Shown in pieces: positions 26,427-35,241 of a DNA stretch of 64,000 nucleotides. Within the stretch, counting starts at the first letter, position 1; every line of letters starts with the position of its first letter. Position numbers and translations under genes: made by a program. Origin of the DNA: Pseudomonadales bacterium (GTDB lineage: Bacteria > Pseudomonadota > Gammaproteobacteria > Pseudomonadales > Azotimanducaceae); contig JACKNX010000001.1 in assembly GCA_024234635.1 (NCBI GenBank), forward strand, positions 434,001 to 498,000, written 5' to 3'. Under the pieces are notes generated by a model. It ran no database searches, was not told the DNA's origin, and worked only from the letters and a program-made list of their open reading frames with translations.

Positions 26427-26455
26427 ATTGTCTTTGCGCGCTCCGGCGGTGTCAA
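26427..26455 (-). promoter_or_regulatory. Sigma-70 promoter for tRNA-Gln
   Basis: Minus strand: a perfect -35 TTGACA (26455-26450), a 17-nt spacer and the -10 GACAAT (26432-26427, four of six). The following discriminator is GC-rich (ACCCGGCC), typical of stringently controlled stable-RNA promoters. Transcription would start near 26420, about 100 nt before the tRNA, and no terminator was seen between the tRNA and rplY, so rplY-pth-ychF may be co-transcribed. Confidence 0.65.
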
Positions 26456-26479
26456 ACACATTAACAGCCCGGCAACGGC

Positions 26480-27034
26480 TCAGCCGCCATTCGCCGGAGG
26501 AGCCTGCACGACCATCAGCACCCGATAACCCGCGGTTTCCGCTGTTATCCGGCGGGGCGCCGGCGCATCAGGCGCATAGGTGTATGCCAGTCGCCAGCCC
26601 AGTTGACTGAAGCCCGTCATGCGGCCGGCTGCGTCGATCTCGGGCTCGAATACGGGCTCCGAGCGGATTGGCCCACCTTCCACCCATTGGGGCAAGGCTT
26701 CGAGCGGCAGATACCAGCCGAGCTGCCGAAGCATCACGGTGCGCACTGGCCCATGGTCGAGCAACTTGCCGCCGGCGTTACGGATGCGCAGCCGCCGGCC
26801 ATCACCTTCCAGCAGGGTGCGCCCCTGCCCCAGTGGTCCCCACAGTTCGATGGCATACCGCTCACCGTCCTGCCGCCAGCGAAAACGGGCGGCGTGGTTT
26901 CCGTCCGGTGCGCGGATTGCCAGTTTGCCTTCGATGGCAAACTCATGCGTGCCATCCGGCAGCAGTACACCGGGGCCACGACAACCCGCCAGCACAACCA
27001 AAAAAAACACCAACAGAAAGAAAGGCTTATGCAT
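26480..27034 (-). CDS. lolB: Outer-membrane lipoprotein LolB
   Basis: Receives lipoproteins from LolA and inserts them into the inner leaflet of the outer membrane. From the ATG at 27034 the protein has 184 residues with a short lipoprotein signal ending in LVVLAGC (Cys18). The mature part shows the LolB pattern: FAIEGKLAIRAPDGNHAARFRW, then IELWGPLGQGRTLLEGD, ALPQWVEG, and the C-terminal TAETAGYRVLMVVQ strand. Divergent from hemA, as in most gammaproteobacteria; ispE, normally the next gene, is missing. Confidence 0.9.
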   Translation of the reverse strand: MHKPFFLLVFFLVVLAGCRGPGVLLPDGTHEFAIEGKLAIRAPDGNHAARFRWRQDGERYAIELWGPLGQGRTLLEGDGRRLRIRNAGGKLLDHGPVRTVMLRQLGWYLPLEALPQWVEGGPIRSEPVFEPEIDAAGRMTGFSQLGWRLAYTYAPDAPAPRRITAETAGYRVLMVVQAPPANGG

Positions 27035-27106
27035 CGCGGGCCTCACGCGTTCTGCTAACATTCACACGCGTCTCCAGATTCACTGCATGTTAACCGTTCT
27101 TCCCTC

Positions 27107-28357
27107 ATGGCAATCCTGGCCTACGGCATCAATCACCTGACGGCACCCGTGGAACTGCGGGAGCGCATCAGCATGCCCGAAGAGGTGCTGCCGCAATTCC
27201 TGCGCGGCATCCGCGCCGCAGTGCCCAGCCTCTCCGAAGTGGCGATTCTTTCGACCTGCAACCGTACCGAACTGTACTGTGCCCTCGACCCGCAGGATGA
27301 AAATCGCGTGCATAGCTGGCTGGCGGAGAGCCGTCCGGTGACGCTCGATGAACTGGCCAGCGCTGGCTACAGGCACTGGGATCAGGATGCCGCGCGGCAC
27401 CTGATTCGTGTTGCCTCCGGGCTGGACTCCCAGGTGCTGGGCGAACCGCAGATTCTCGGCCAGGTGAAGACGGCCTACGATATCGCGCGAGCCGAGGGAC
27501 ATCTTGGACCTGCGTTGAATCTCCTGTCACAGGTCACCCTGCAGACCGCCAAGCGCGTACGCACGGATACGGACATCGGCCGCAATCCGGTCTCAGTGGC
27601 CTCTACCGCGGTATTGCTCGCCAGGCAGATCTTCAGCGAGCTCGCCAGCAAGACCGTGCTGCTGGTGGGCGCCGGCGAAACCATATCGCTGGTGGCAGAC
27701 CACCTGCTTGCCCAGGGCGTGACGCAACTCGCGGTGGCGAACCGCACCCTGGGGAACGCGGAGGTGCTTGCCAGCCACATCCGCGGTGAAGCGATGCAGC
27801 TGTCGGACATACCGTCGCGCCTCGCTGCTTTCGACATCGTCATCAGTTCCACCGGCAGCACGCTGCCGATCATCGGCAAAGGCGCGGTGGAAGCCGCCAT
27901 CCGGCAGCGCCGGCGCCGCCCGATCTTCATGGTGGATCTGGCGGTACCCCGCGACATCGAACCCGAAGTGGGTGAACTACCCGACGTGTACCTGTATTCC
28001 GTGGACGATCTCTCCGCCATCGTGGAGGAGAACACCCGCGCCAGATCCGAAGCGGCACGCGCGGCACAGGATCTGGTCGAGGAAGGGGCCCGGCAGTACC
28101 TGCGCGAACTGCGGGCGCACGAAGGTCAGAGCCTGCTCAGACAGTTTCGCGAACGCGCGAACGCAATTGCGGGGCTCGAACTCGAACGTGCGCGCCAGGA
28201 GCTCGCCAGAGGCGCAAGTGCGGAAGAGGTGCTCGATCAACTCACCAGATCACTGACAAACAAGCTCATTCACCAACCGACAGTGGCCATCCGCAACGCC
28301 ACCGCGGAAGGTCATCACGATCTGCTCGACTACCTGAAGTCGCTGTACGAACTGTGA
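27107..28357 (+). CDS. hemA: Glutamyl-tRNA reductase
   Basis: First enzyme of tetrapyrrole synthesis in the C5 pathway: reduces glutamyl-tRNA(Glu) to glutamate-1-semialdehyde with NADPH. The catalytic Cys51 is in STCNRTELY, followed by GLDSQVLGEPQILGQVK, the NADPH-binding VLLVGAGE and the C-terminal dimerisation domain. Length (416) matches the E. coli enzyme (418). No good ribosome-binding site precedes the ATG. The stop overlaps the GTG of prfA (GTGA), starting a chain of overlapping genes hemA-prfA-prmC-moeB. Confidence 0.96.
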   Translation: MAILAYGINHLTAPVELRERISMPEEVLPQFLRGIRAAVPSLSEVAILSTCNRTELYCALDPQDENRVHSWLAESRPVTLDELASAGYRHWDQDAARHLIRVASGLDSQVLGEPQILGQVKTAYDIARAEGHLGPALNLLSQVTLQTAKRVRTDTDIGRNPVSVASTAVLLARQIFSELASKTVLLVGAGETISLVADHLLAQGVTQLAVANRTLGNAEVLASHIRGEAMQLSDIPSRLAAFDIVISSTGSTLPIIGKGAVEAAIRQRRRRPIFMVDLAVPRDIEPEVGELPDVYLYSVDDLSAIVEENTRARSEAARAAQDLVEEGARQYLRELRAHEGQSLLRQFRERANAIAGLELERARQELARGASAEEVLDQLTRSLTNKLIHQPTVAIRNATAEGHHDLLDYLKSLYEL

Positions 28358-29454
28358 GCACGTCACTTTCGCCATCCATGCAGTCCAAGCTGACGGCACT
28401 CGCTGAGCGCCAGGAGGAAGTCAGCGCATTGCTCGCCGATCCGGACGTGGTGAGCAACCGGGACAAGTTCACCACGCTGTCACGCGAGCACGCTGAGCTG
28501 GAACCGGTGCTCGCCAGCTACCGGACGTTTCTGCGCTGCCAGCAGCAGCTCGCCGAGGCGCACCAGATGGCGGCGGATGACGACCCGGAGATGCGCGCGC
28601 TGGCCGCGGATGAAGTGGCACGGCTCGACACCGAGACGGACGCCACCTTCCGGCAGTTGCGAACCCTGCTGCTGCCGCGGGACCCCAACGATTCGGCAAA
28701 CGTTTTTCTCGAAGTGCGCGCGGGCACCGGTGGCGACGAAGCCGCCATCTTTGCCGGCGACCTGTTCCGTATGTATGCGCGTTACGCGGAAACCCAGGGC
28801 TGGCAGGTGGAACTGCTCAGCGAGCGGCCGGGTGAGCATGGTGGCTACAAGGAAGTCATTTCCCGCATCAGCGGCAGCGATGTGTTCCGGCTGCTGAAAT
28901 TCGAATCCGGCACGCATCGCGTGCAGCGCGTACCGGAAACCGAGTCGCAGGGACGCATACACACTTCCGCATGCACGGTGGCGATACTCCCTGAAATCGA
29001 GGACATCGACGAGGTGGCGATCGACAAGAACGAGCTGCGCATCGACACCTACCGCAGCTCCGGCGCGGGCGGCCAGCATGTCAACAAGACCGACTCCGCC
29101 GTGCGCATCACCCACCTGCCTTCCGGTATCGTCGTCGAATGCCAGGACGAGCGCTCGCAGCACAAGAACCGCGCCAGGGCGATGTCGCTGCTGCAGGCAA
29201 AACTGCTGGACGCCGCACGCGGCAAACAGCAGTCCGAGCAGGCTGAAAACCGGCGCCTGCAGGTCGGCAGCGGCGATCGCTCGGAACGTATCCGCACCTA
29301 CAACTTCCCGCAGGGTCGCGTAACCGACCATCGCGTCAACCTCACGTTGTACAGCCTGGACAGCATCATCGAAGGCGGCCTGCAGCCCGTAATCGACACC
29401 CTGCAACAGGAATACCAGGCAGACCAGTTGCGCGCGCTGGGCGAAGAGGCGTGA
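28354..29454 (+). CDS. prfA: Peptide chain release factor 1
   Basis: Recognises UAA and UAG stop codons. The codon-recognition tripeptide is PET (194-196; PAT in E. coli), and the peptidyl-tRNA hydrolysis motif GAGGQHVNKT has GGQ at 239-241, the glutamine being the substrate of PrmC. The GTG at 28354 overlaps the hemA stop; an in-frame ATG at 28378 (MQSKLTAL) aligns better with the E. coli N-terminus and is a possible true start. The downstream prmC gene overlaps its stop by GTGA. Confidence 0.96.
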   Translation: MSTSLSPSMQSKLTALAERQEEVSALLADPDVVSNRDKFTTLSREHAELEPVLASYRTFLRCQQQLAEAHQMAADDDPEMRALAADEVARLDTETDATFRQLRTLLLPRDPNDSANVFLEVRAGTGGDEAAIFAGDLFRMYARYAETQGWQVELLSERPGEHGGYKEVISRISGSDVFRLLKFESGTHRVQRVPETESQGRIHTSACTVAILPEIEDIDEVAIDKNELRIDTYRSSGAGGQHVNKTDSAVRITHLPSGIVVECQDERSQHKNRARAMSLLQAKLLDAARGKQQSEQAENRRLQVGSGDRSERIRTYNFPQGRVTDHRVNLTLYSLDSIIEGGLQPVIDTLQQEYQADQLRALGEEA

Positions 29455-30257
29455 CCACCTCCGCCAGTTCCATTGCAGCCTGGCTGCGCGACAACGCGGA
29501 CCTGCCCCGAATCGACCGCGAGGTGCTGCTCGCTGACGTCCTCGAACGCACCCGCGCCTATGTATTCGCGCATCCGGAGCGGTTGCTCGCCAACGACGAC
29601 CTGCGGCGACTGGACGATGCGGCAAGCCAATTGCGCCAGGGAACACCCATCGCCTACGTGCGCGGCTGGCGTGAGTTTTTCGGTCATCGGTTCAGGGTCT
29701 CGCCGTACGTTCTGGTGCCGCGCCCTGAAACCGAACTGCTGGTGGAACTGTGCGTGCGGGAAGCGCGTACCGGCGAGCGCGTGCTGGACCTCGGCACTGG
29801 TAGCGGCGCCATCGCCATCAGCGTCGGCATCGCCCGCCCGGACCTCGCCGTGACCGCCATCGATATCAGCGCGCACGCGCTCGACGTCGCGCGTGACAAT
29901 GCACGCACGCTGGGCGCCAGCATCACCTTCGCACAAGGATGCTGGTTCGAGGCTGTGACCACGCCGCATGACATTGTCGTGGCCAATCCGCCTTATATCG
30001 CCGACGGTGATCCGGCACTCGCAACCCTTGGCGCCGAACCACGGCTGGCACTGACAGCCGGTGCGGACGGTCTGGACGCCATTCGCGTCATCGTTCGCCA
30101 AGCGCCGAGTTTCTGCCAGCGCCTGCTCATGCTGGAGCACGGCGCTGACCAGGGTGCCGCGGTGCGCGAGCTGCTGGCCGCCGCGGGAATGACAGGCATA
30201 CGCACGGAAACGGACCTCGCCGGTCACGACCGGATCACGTGGGGGCGCCTGGCATGA
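29451..30257 (+). CDS. prmC: Release factor glutamine methyltransferase
   Basis: Methylates the GGQ glutamine of release factors 1 and 2. A helical N-terminal substrate-binding domain (1-70) is followed by QGTPIAYVRGWREFFG, the linker VLVPRPETELLVE, SAM motif I VLDLGTGSGAIAI and the catalytic NPPY at 179-182. Length (268) is close to E. coli PrmC (277). It starts with GTG overlapping the prfA stop and ends in an ATGA overlap with moeB. Enzyme and substrate are thus adjacent and coupled. Confidence 0.96.
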   Translation: MTTSASSIAAWLRDNADLPRIDREVLLADVLERTRAYVFAHPERLLANDDLRRLDDAASQLRQGTPIAYVRGWREFFGHRFRVSPYVLVPRPETELLVELCVREARTGERVLDLGTGSGAIAISVGIARPDLAVTAIDISAHALDVARDNARTLGASITFAQGCWFEAVTTPHDIVVANPPYIADGDPALATLGAEPRLALTAGADGLDAIRVIVRQAPSFCQRLLMLEHGADQGAAVRELLAAAGMTGIRTETDLAGHDRITWGRLA

Positions 30258-31000
30258 ACGACGATCAGCTGCTTCGCTACAGCCGCCAGATCATGTTGCC
30301 GGAAGTGGATGTGGCCGGTCAGGAGAAACTGCTGGGCGCACACGTTGCCATCGTGGGTCTTGGCGGACTGGGCTCACCAGCCGCGCTCTATCTGGCCGCA
30401 GCGGGAATCGGCGCGCTGACGCTGGTGGATTTCGATACCGTGGACGTGAGCAACCTGCAACGCCAGGTCGTGCATCGCCATGACGCCGTGGGACAGCCGA
30501 AGGTGGATTCTGCGCGCGCCACGCTCGAGGCACTGAACCCCGATCTCATCGTAAATACCGTACCGCAACTGCTCGACGACGCCGGGCTTCGATCGCTGGC
30601 GGCACGCGTGGATGTCGTTCTGGACGGCACCGACAACTACGCCGTGCGCTATCAGCTCAACGATGCCTGTCTCGCCGCACGCACACCGCTGGTCTCCGCG
30701 GCCGCCATCCGTTTCGAAGCCCAGCTCACCACGTTCGACAGCCGGCGGGAGGACTCACCGTGCTATCGCTGTCTGTACCCCGAGGCAGGCGGCGCCGATC
30801 AGACCTGTTCGGAGAACGGCGTCATCGCCCCCCTGGTAGGCATCGTTGGCGCCTTCGAGGCGCTGGAAGTCATCAAGCTGATCACCGGTGTTGGCGAAAC
30901 GCTGGTGGGGCGCGTGCTCTACTTCGATGCGAAGTACGCCGAATGGCGCGAGTTCAAGCTGGCGCGTCTGCCGGGCTGTCCTGCCTGCTCGGGCGCCTGA
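30254..31000 (+). CDS. moeB: Molybdopterin-synthase adenylyltransferase MoeB / HesA-ThiF family
   Basis: A 248-residue E1-like enzyme that adenylates the C-terminus of a ubiquitin-like sulfur carrier (MoaD or ThiS). The start LLRYSRQIMLPEV is typical, as are the ATP loop GLGGLGSPAALYL, the Arg of LQRQVVHRHD, the Asp of DGTDNYAVR, and two CxxC pairs (CYRC and CPAC) for structural zinc. It lacks a C-terminal rhodanese domain. The ATG at 30254 overlaps the prmC stop. Since moaD or thiS are not in the window, MoeB and ThiF cannot be separated with certainty; the prmC-moeB neighbourhood is usual for MoeB. Confidence 0.88.
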   Translation: MNDDQLLRYSRQIMLPEVDVAGQEKLLGAHVAIVGLGGLGSPAALYLAAAGIGALTLVDFDTVDVSNLQRQVVHRHDAVGQPKVDSARATLEALNPDLIVNTVPQLLDDAGLRSLAARVDVVLDGTDNYAVRYQLNDACLAARTPLVSAAAIRFEAQLTTFDSRREDSPCYRCLYPEAGGADQTCSENGVIAPLVGIVGAFEALEVIKLITGVGETLVGRVLYFDAKYAEWREFKLARLPGCPACSGA

Positions 31001-31093
31001 CAGGTTTGTGACTCCTTTCCACCTGAAGCCTTCGGGCCGACGGAAGCTGACGACTGCTGAAACCAGCCCAGGGGGCACTATCTCGGCTCCCTG

Positions 31094-31744
31094 CTAGGAG
31101 GCCATCGCGGGATCCAGCACATCCAGGTGATATACGGCGAGCAGGTTGGCCAGCAGTTCGCGCTGCACGTCGGCCAGTTCAACACCTGGAACGAACAGCG
31201 CCATATCCGTCATCTGCATCTCCGCCATACCGCAGGGATTGATGCGGTTGAACGGAGTGAGATCCATCGCAACGTTCAGCGCCAGCCCATGATAACAATG
31301 CCCGTGGCGCACCCGCAGACCCAGTGACGCAATCTTGGTGCCGTGGACGTAGACACCGGGTGCATCGGCACGCGGCGCGGCGTCGAGCCCCCAGTGCGCA
31401 AGGGTACGCACGCACGCCTCTTCTATTCCGCTGACAAGGCCGCGAACGCTGAGGCCGAGACGCTCCAGCTCGAACAGCAGATAGCCGGTGATCTGACCCG
31501 GCCCGTGATACGTCACCTGACCACCGCGATCCGTCTGCACCACCGGAATGTCGCCCGCCGCAAGTACGTGCTCCGCCTTGCCCGCCTGGCCCTGCGTGAA
31601 CACGGGATCGTGTTCGGTAAACCAGATCTCATCCAGCGTCCCGGGACCTCGGGTGTCGGTGAAGTGACGCATGGCATGGAAAACCGGTTCGTATTGCGTA
31701 CGCCCGAGATCCCGAAAAATCACCTTGTGCCTCGTGTCCGTCAT
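31094..31744 (-). CDS. lipB: Octanoyltransferase LipB
   Basis: Transfers octanoyl from acyl carrier protein to lipoyl domains of 2-oxoacid dehydrogenases and the glycine cleavage system. Motifs: TEHDPVFTQGQAG, the signature RGGQVTYHGPGQ, the catalytic lysine in VHGTKIASLGLRV and the catalytic cysteine in RINPCGM. Length (216) matches E. coli (213). It is the last gene of the envelope operon, next to ybeD. lipA, which often follows, is not here; the convergent gene is moeB. Confidence 0.95.
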   Translation of the reverse strand: MTDTRHKVIFRDLGRTQYEPVFHAMRHFTDTRGPGTLDEIWFTEHDPVFTQGQAGKAEHVLAAGDIPVVQTDRGGQVTYHGPGQITGYLLFELERLGLSVRGLVSGIEEACVRTLAHWGLDAAPRADAPGVYVHGTKIASLGLRVRHGHCYHGLALNVAMDLTPFNRINPCGMAEMQMTDMALFVPGVELADVQRELLANLLAVYHLDVLDPAMAS

Positions 31745-32008
31745 CTATAGCACCAGCTTGACGAGAGGGTTTCGCATCAGGTCCGCATGCAGCGCCTTCA
31801 GTTGCTCCTCGCCAGTTGCCATCAGCGTCACCGCCACGCTGACATAACGACCGCCGCTCGATCTGCGCATGTTCACTTCGTCGGGGGTGACCTCCGGCGC
31901 GTGCTGTCTGACGACATGCAGCACGGCGCGCGGAAAGTCGTCATCGTCCCTGCCGATGATACGAATCGGATAGGGGCACGGAAACTCGATACGCGGCGCA
32001 TCAGTCAT
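31745..32008 (-). CDS. ybeD: YbeD family protein (DUF493)
   Basis: An 87-residue ACT-like small protein, exactly the E. coli YbeD length. Family features are IEFPCPYPIRIIG at the N-terminus and SSGGRYVSVAVTLMATGEEQL followed by the alternating C-terminal strand PLVKLVL. Its function is unknown; it is commonly found between dacA and lipB, as here. The ATG at 32008 lies inside the end of dacA (8-nt overlap), and its stop abuts the lipB start. Confidence 0.9.
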   Translation of the reverse strand: MTDAPRIEFPCPYPIRIIGRDDDDFPRAVLHVVRQHAPEVTPDEVNMRRSSGGRYVSVAVTLMATGEEQLKALHADLMRNPLVKLVL

Positions 32009-33158
32009 CGCCGAACAGCTCACGGAAGAAAAGATAGATGAAATCGGACATGCGCGAAAACACACCGGCTTGCGCCACGGGTTTCAGCGTCACCAGCGGT
32101 GCCTCGTAGAGCGGTTTGTCGTCCAGGGTCAGCCGCAGCCTGCCCACCTCCACACCGGACTCATAGGGAGCTTCCAGAATCTTCGGAACCTCGAGCTCCG
32201 CCTTCAGATCGCCGTAGCGCCCGCGAGGGAACGTGACGACAGCCGGCGTCGCGAGACCCAGGTCCACCGTGTCCTCGTCGCCATAGAACACTTCATTCTG
32301 TTTCAGCACGACACCGGCACCATACAGTTCCCGGGTCTCGAAGTGACGGAAGCCGTAGGCAATCAGTTTCTGGCTTTCGTCCATGCGGGCGTTGTCGTCC
32401 TTTGTGCCCATCACCACGGAGATGAGCCGCATGTTGTCGCGAATGGCGCTGGCGACCAGGCAGAAGCCGGCTTCTTCCGTGTGCCCGGTCTTTATGCCGT
32501 CCACCGAACGATCCCGCCACAGCAGGCGATTGCGGTTGGTCTGATCGATGTTGTTGAAACGAAAGGTACGCTCCGCGTACATGGCGTACATGGTCGGGTG
32601 ATTGTTGATCAGCGCCCGGGAGAGCTGCGCGAGATCCCAGGCCGTGGTGTGATGACCTTCCGCCGGAAGCCCCGTCGCGTTGATGAAGTAGCTGTCTTTC
32701 AGCCCGAGCTTCTCTGCCTGCTGATTCATCATGTTGGCGAAGGCGTCCTCACTGCCGCCGATGTACTCCGCCACGGCGATGGACGCATCGTTGCCTGACT
32801 GGATGATGATGCCTCGCAGCAGGTCCGACAGCGGCACCTCCGTGCCTTCGCGAATGAACATGCGCGAACCCTCGGCCTGCCAGGCATGCACGCTCACGGG
32901 CACGCTGTCCGTCAGTTTCACGTGCCCCGCATCGATCGCCTCGCCCGCCACGTAGGTGGTCATGATTTTCGTCAGGCTGGCCGGTGGCAGTTGCGTGTGC
33001 GCCTCGTGCTCCACCAGAACCTGATTGCTGCCCGCATCGACCAGGAGGTAGGAAGAAGCAGCAATGTCCGGCGGCGGCGGTACATCCGCCCTGGCGGTGA
33101 GAGTAATGCCGCAGATGAGCGCGGCGGCGAGCGGAGCGATGCCTGTGCGAAACTTCAT
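32001..33158 (-). CDS. dacA: D-alanyl-D-alanine carboxypeptidase (PBP5/6 family)
   Basis: Removes the terminal D-Ala from peptidoglycan stem peptides in the periplasm. From the ATG at 33158 the protein has 385 residues: a signal peptide ending near TARADVPP (about 24), then the penicillin-binding motifs SLTK (61-64), SGN (121-123) and KTG (223-225). The C-terminal PBP5-type beta domain ends in an amphipathic helix (VFSRMSDFIYLFFRELFGDD) that anchors it to the inner membrane. A TTG at 33212 would extend the N-terminus but destroys the normal signal peptide. No obvious ribosome-binding site is seen. Confidence 0.95.
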   Translation of the reverse strand: MKFRTGIAPLAAALICGITLTARADVPPPPDIAASSYLLVDAGSNQVLVEHEAHTQLPPASLTKIMTTYVAGEAIDAGHVKLTDSVPVSVHAWQAEGSRMFIREGTEVPLSDLLRGIIIQSGNDASIAVAEYIGGSEDAFANMMNQQAEKLGLKDSYFINATGLPAEGHHTTAWDLAQLSRALINNHPTMYAMYAERTFRFNNIDQTNRNRLLWRDRSVDGIKTGHTEEAGFCLVASAIRDNMRLISVVMGTKDDNARMDESQKLIAYGFRHFETRELYGAGVVLKQNEVFYGDEDTVDLGLATPAVVTFPRGRYGDLKAELEVPKILEAPYESGVEVGRLRLTLDDKPLYEAPLVTLKPVAQAGVFSRMSDFIYLFFRELFGDD

Positions 33159-33280
33159 GGGGGAATCAGGTACCTGCAGGTAGGTTGGAGGAGTCAGGCG
33201 CGATTCTTTCAATCCACGCCCCGGGTCTCAAGTGCCAGGGACCGCCGACAGGGCGCGTCGTCGCTTTCGTGCCTCCCGTG

Positions 33281-34225
33281 TCAACTTCCCTCCACGACGA
33301 TCGGATTACCCAGTTGATGCCTTTCGAACAGGGAGCGTACAGCGGCAAGCTCCAGTTCTCCCGCGACCGGCCCCACCCGCACCCGATAGAAACCGTCTCC
33401 GTCGGTCTTCACCACCGACACCGGCACACTCGTAAGCAGCCGCAGGCGCGCGGTGAGCGCATCAGCCGCCTGCAGTGTGGAGAACGCCCCCGCCTGCAAC
33501 GTGTAGCGGGTCAGCGCGTCCAGCGTGTTTGCGGATGTCGCCGGCACGCCCGGCGACGGCGGTGGCGCCATCGGCGGACTGGTGAGCACGGCAGCAGGAT
33601 TCACCGCCGTCACCTCTGATTGCCCCTGCCCCCGTCCCTGCCCGGACAGCGTTTCCACGCGCACCCTGGCGGTTCCCTGCCCATGAAAGCCGAGTTTTAC
33701 CGCGGCCGCGTAACTCAGGTCGATGATGCGCCCTTCATGGAACGGACCGCGATCGTTGATGCGCACGATCGTCGTCTTGCCGTTGCCCAGGTTGGTTACC
33801 CTGGCATACGACGGAATGGGCAATGTCCTGTGCGCCGCCGTCAGCGCCAGCATGTCATAAGGCTCACCTGAAGAGGTACGCCTGCCATGGAATTTGGTGC
33901 CATACCACGAGGCATTACCCGTTTCCGCATAGCCCACCGCGGAATGCATGACGAAATAGGTCTTGCCTGCCACGGTATAGCTCGGTGGATTCCCGTACCT
34001 GCTTGGCGGCTCGTCACGGGGGATTGGATCGGGAAGTGTCGCCAGGTCCGCGGGGGCGGTCCGCGGCGCGCCATCAGCGCCATGCTTCGGTGCCGGCGTG
34101 CTTCGCCCACCCGGCGTGGCGCATCCGCCAAGCAGACAGACAAGCACGATGAACCCGCCCAGCAAGCAACCCATTTCCGGCTGCCGGCCTCTGATACCGT
34201 GTGCGGTGCGCAGCGTGTACGTCAT
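33281..34225 (-). CDS. rlpA: RlpA-family septal lipoprotein / lytic transglycosylase
   Basis: An outer-membrane lipoprotein of 314 residues. The signal ends in the lipobox LLGGC (Cys35), followed by a Pro-rich linker; the double-psi beta-barrel domain (about 100-190) has GNASWYGTKFHGRRTSSGE and VRINDRGPFHEGRIIDLSY, where the catalytic residues of lytic RlpA lie; a low-complexity linker and a SPOR domain (about 235-312), which binds denuded glycan at the septum, complete it. The ATG at 34225 makes an ATGA overlap with the mltB stop, which decides the start over GTG 34261 and ATG 34174. Confidence 0.92.
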   Translation of the reverse strand: MTYTLRTAHGIRGRQPEMGCLLGGFIVLVCLLGGCATPGGRSTPAPKHGADGAPRTAPADLATLPDPIPRDEPPSRYGNPPSYTVAGKTYFVMHSAVGYAETGNASWYGTKFHGRRTSSGEPYDMLALTAAHRTLPIPSYARVTNLGNGKTTIVRINDRGPFHEGRIIDLSYAAAVKLGFHGQGTARVRVETLSGQGRGQGQSEVTAVNPAAVLTSPPMAPPPSPGVPATSANTLDALTRYTLQAGAFSTLQAADALTARLRLLTSVPVSVVKTDGDGFYRVRVGPVAGELELAAVRSLFERHQLGNPIVVEGS

Positions 34226-35238
34226 CGTGCGGATGGTTCCCCGACGGCAGTGGTGGCCCACCGTTGCCGAATTGCCTGCGCCAGTTCATGCACGGCGCGG
34301 GCATAAAGAATGCTGTGGTTGTAGCGCGTTATGACGTAAAAGTCATTGAAGGCGACTGCCAGTCGCTGACCGTCATCGAACTGGAAGCCATGCACGGCAA
34401 CCGCCGCGTCGTCGGGTAGCTCGCCGCCCAGCACCAGACCTGCGCGGCGCAGATCACCAAGCAGCTGCATGGGCTCGAGTTCACCGGCCGCCTGGGCGCG
34501 TACCCCCGCCGGCTCGCCATCGATATCCACAAGGACGGGATCGTCGCCACGCCAGCCATGGCGGGCAAAGTAGCTGGCCACGCTGCCAATGGCATCGGTG
34601 GTGTTATCCCAGATGTCGCGCACACCGTCGCCGTCGAAGTCGACCGCGTAGGCTCTGTAGCTCGAGGGGATGAACTGTCCGTAGCCCATGGCGCCCGCAT
34701 AGGAGCCGAGCAACGTGAGCGGATCTTTCCGCTCCTCCCGGCTGAGCACCAGGAACTGCACCAGCTCACCGCGGAAAAAGGCGGATCGCGGCGGGTAGTC
34801 GAAGGCGAGGGTGGAGAGCGCATCGATAACCCGGTAGGCACCCCGATGGCTGCCGTAGCGGGTTTCCACGCCGATGATCGCCACTACGTATTCGGGCGGT
34901 ACCCGGTAGACCGCCTGCGCGCGGACGAGCGCTTCCTGATTGGCCGCCCAGAACGCCACGCCGGCCTCGATCCGGTCCGCGCCGAGAAACAGGGACCGAT
35001 ACTCCGACCAGGTGAGCGTTTTCTCCGCCGGCCGACTGATCGCCGCGAGAATTTTCTCCTGACGCACGGCATCGCTGAACACCGCCTGCAGCGCTTCCCG
35101 CTCAAATCCCTGCGACTGCACCATTTCATCGATGAAGCGTGTCACTTCCGGATTGCCGGAATAATCCGCGTGCGTGAAAGCCGCCAGCAGCAACAGCAGC
35201 CAGGGAAGCCATACCGGACGATCGCGCAACAGCTCCAT
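34222..35238 (-). CDS. mltB: Lytic murein transglycosylase B
   Basis: Cleaves peptidoglycan glycan strands forming 1,6-anhydro-muramic acid. The catalytic Glu125 lies in AIIGVETRYGSHRG, and AMGYGQFIPSSYRAYAVDFD is the second MltB hallmark. The N-terminus is a hydrophobic signal (PWLLLLLAAFTHA) without a lipobox cysteine, so the product may be a soluble periplasmic enzyme, unlike the E. coli lipoprotein. Length 338. It lies between rodA and rlpA, the usual order in Pseudomonas-like genomes. Confidence 0.93.
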   Translation of the reverse strand: MELLRDRPVWLPWLLLLLAAFTHADYSGNPEVTRFIDEMVQSQGFEREALQAVFSDAVRQEKILAAISRPAEKTLTWSEYRSLFLGADRIEAGVAFWAANQEALVRAQAVYRVPPEYVVAIIGVETRYGSHRGAYRVIDALSTLAFDYPPRSAFFRGELVQFLVLSREERKDPLTLLGSYAGAMGYGQFIPSSYRAYAVDFDGDGVRDIWDNTTDAIGSVASYFARHGWRGDDPVLVDIDGEPAGVRAQAAGELEPMQLLGDLRRAGLVLGGELPDDAAVAVHGFQFDDGQRLAVAFNDFYVITRYNHSILYARAVHELAQAIRQRWATTAVGEPSAR

Positions 35239-35241
35239 ACC

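Noticed and set aside
31050..31090. Possible degenerate fourth copy of the hairpin repeat (CTGCTGAAACCAGCCCAGG)
   Set aside because: Similarity covers fewer than 20 bases, and no matching stems could be built.
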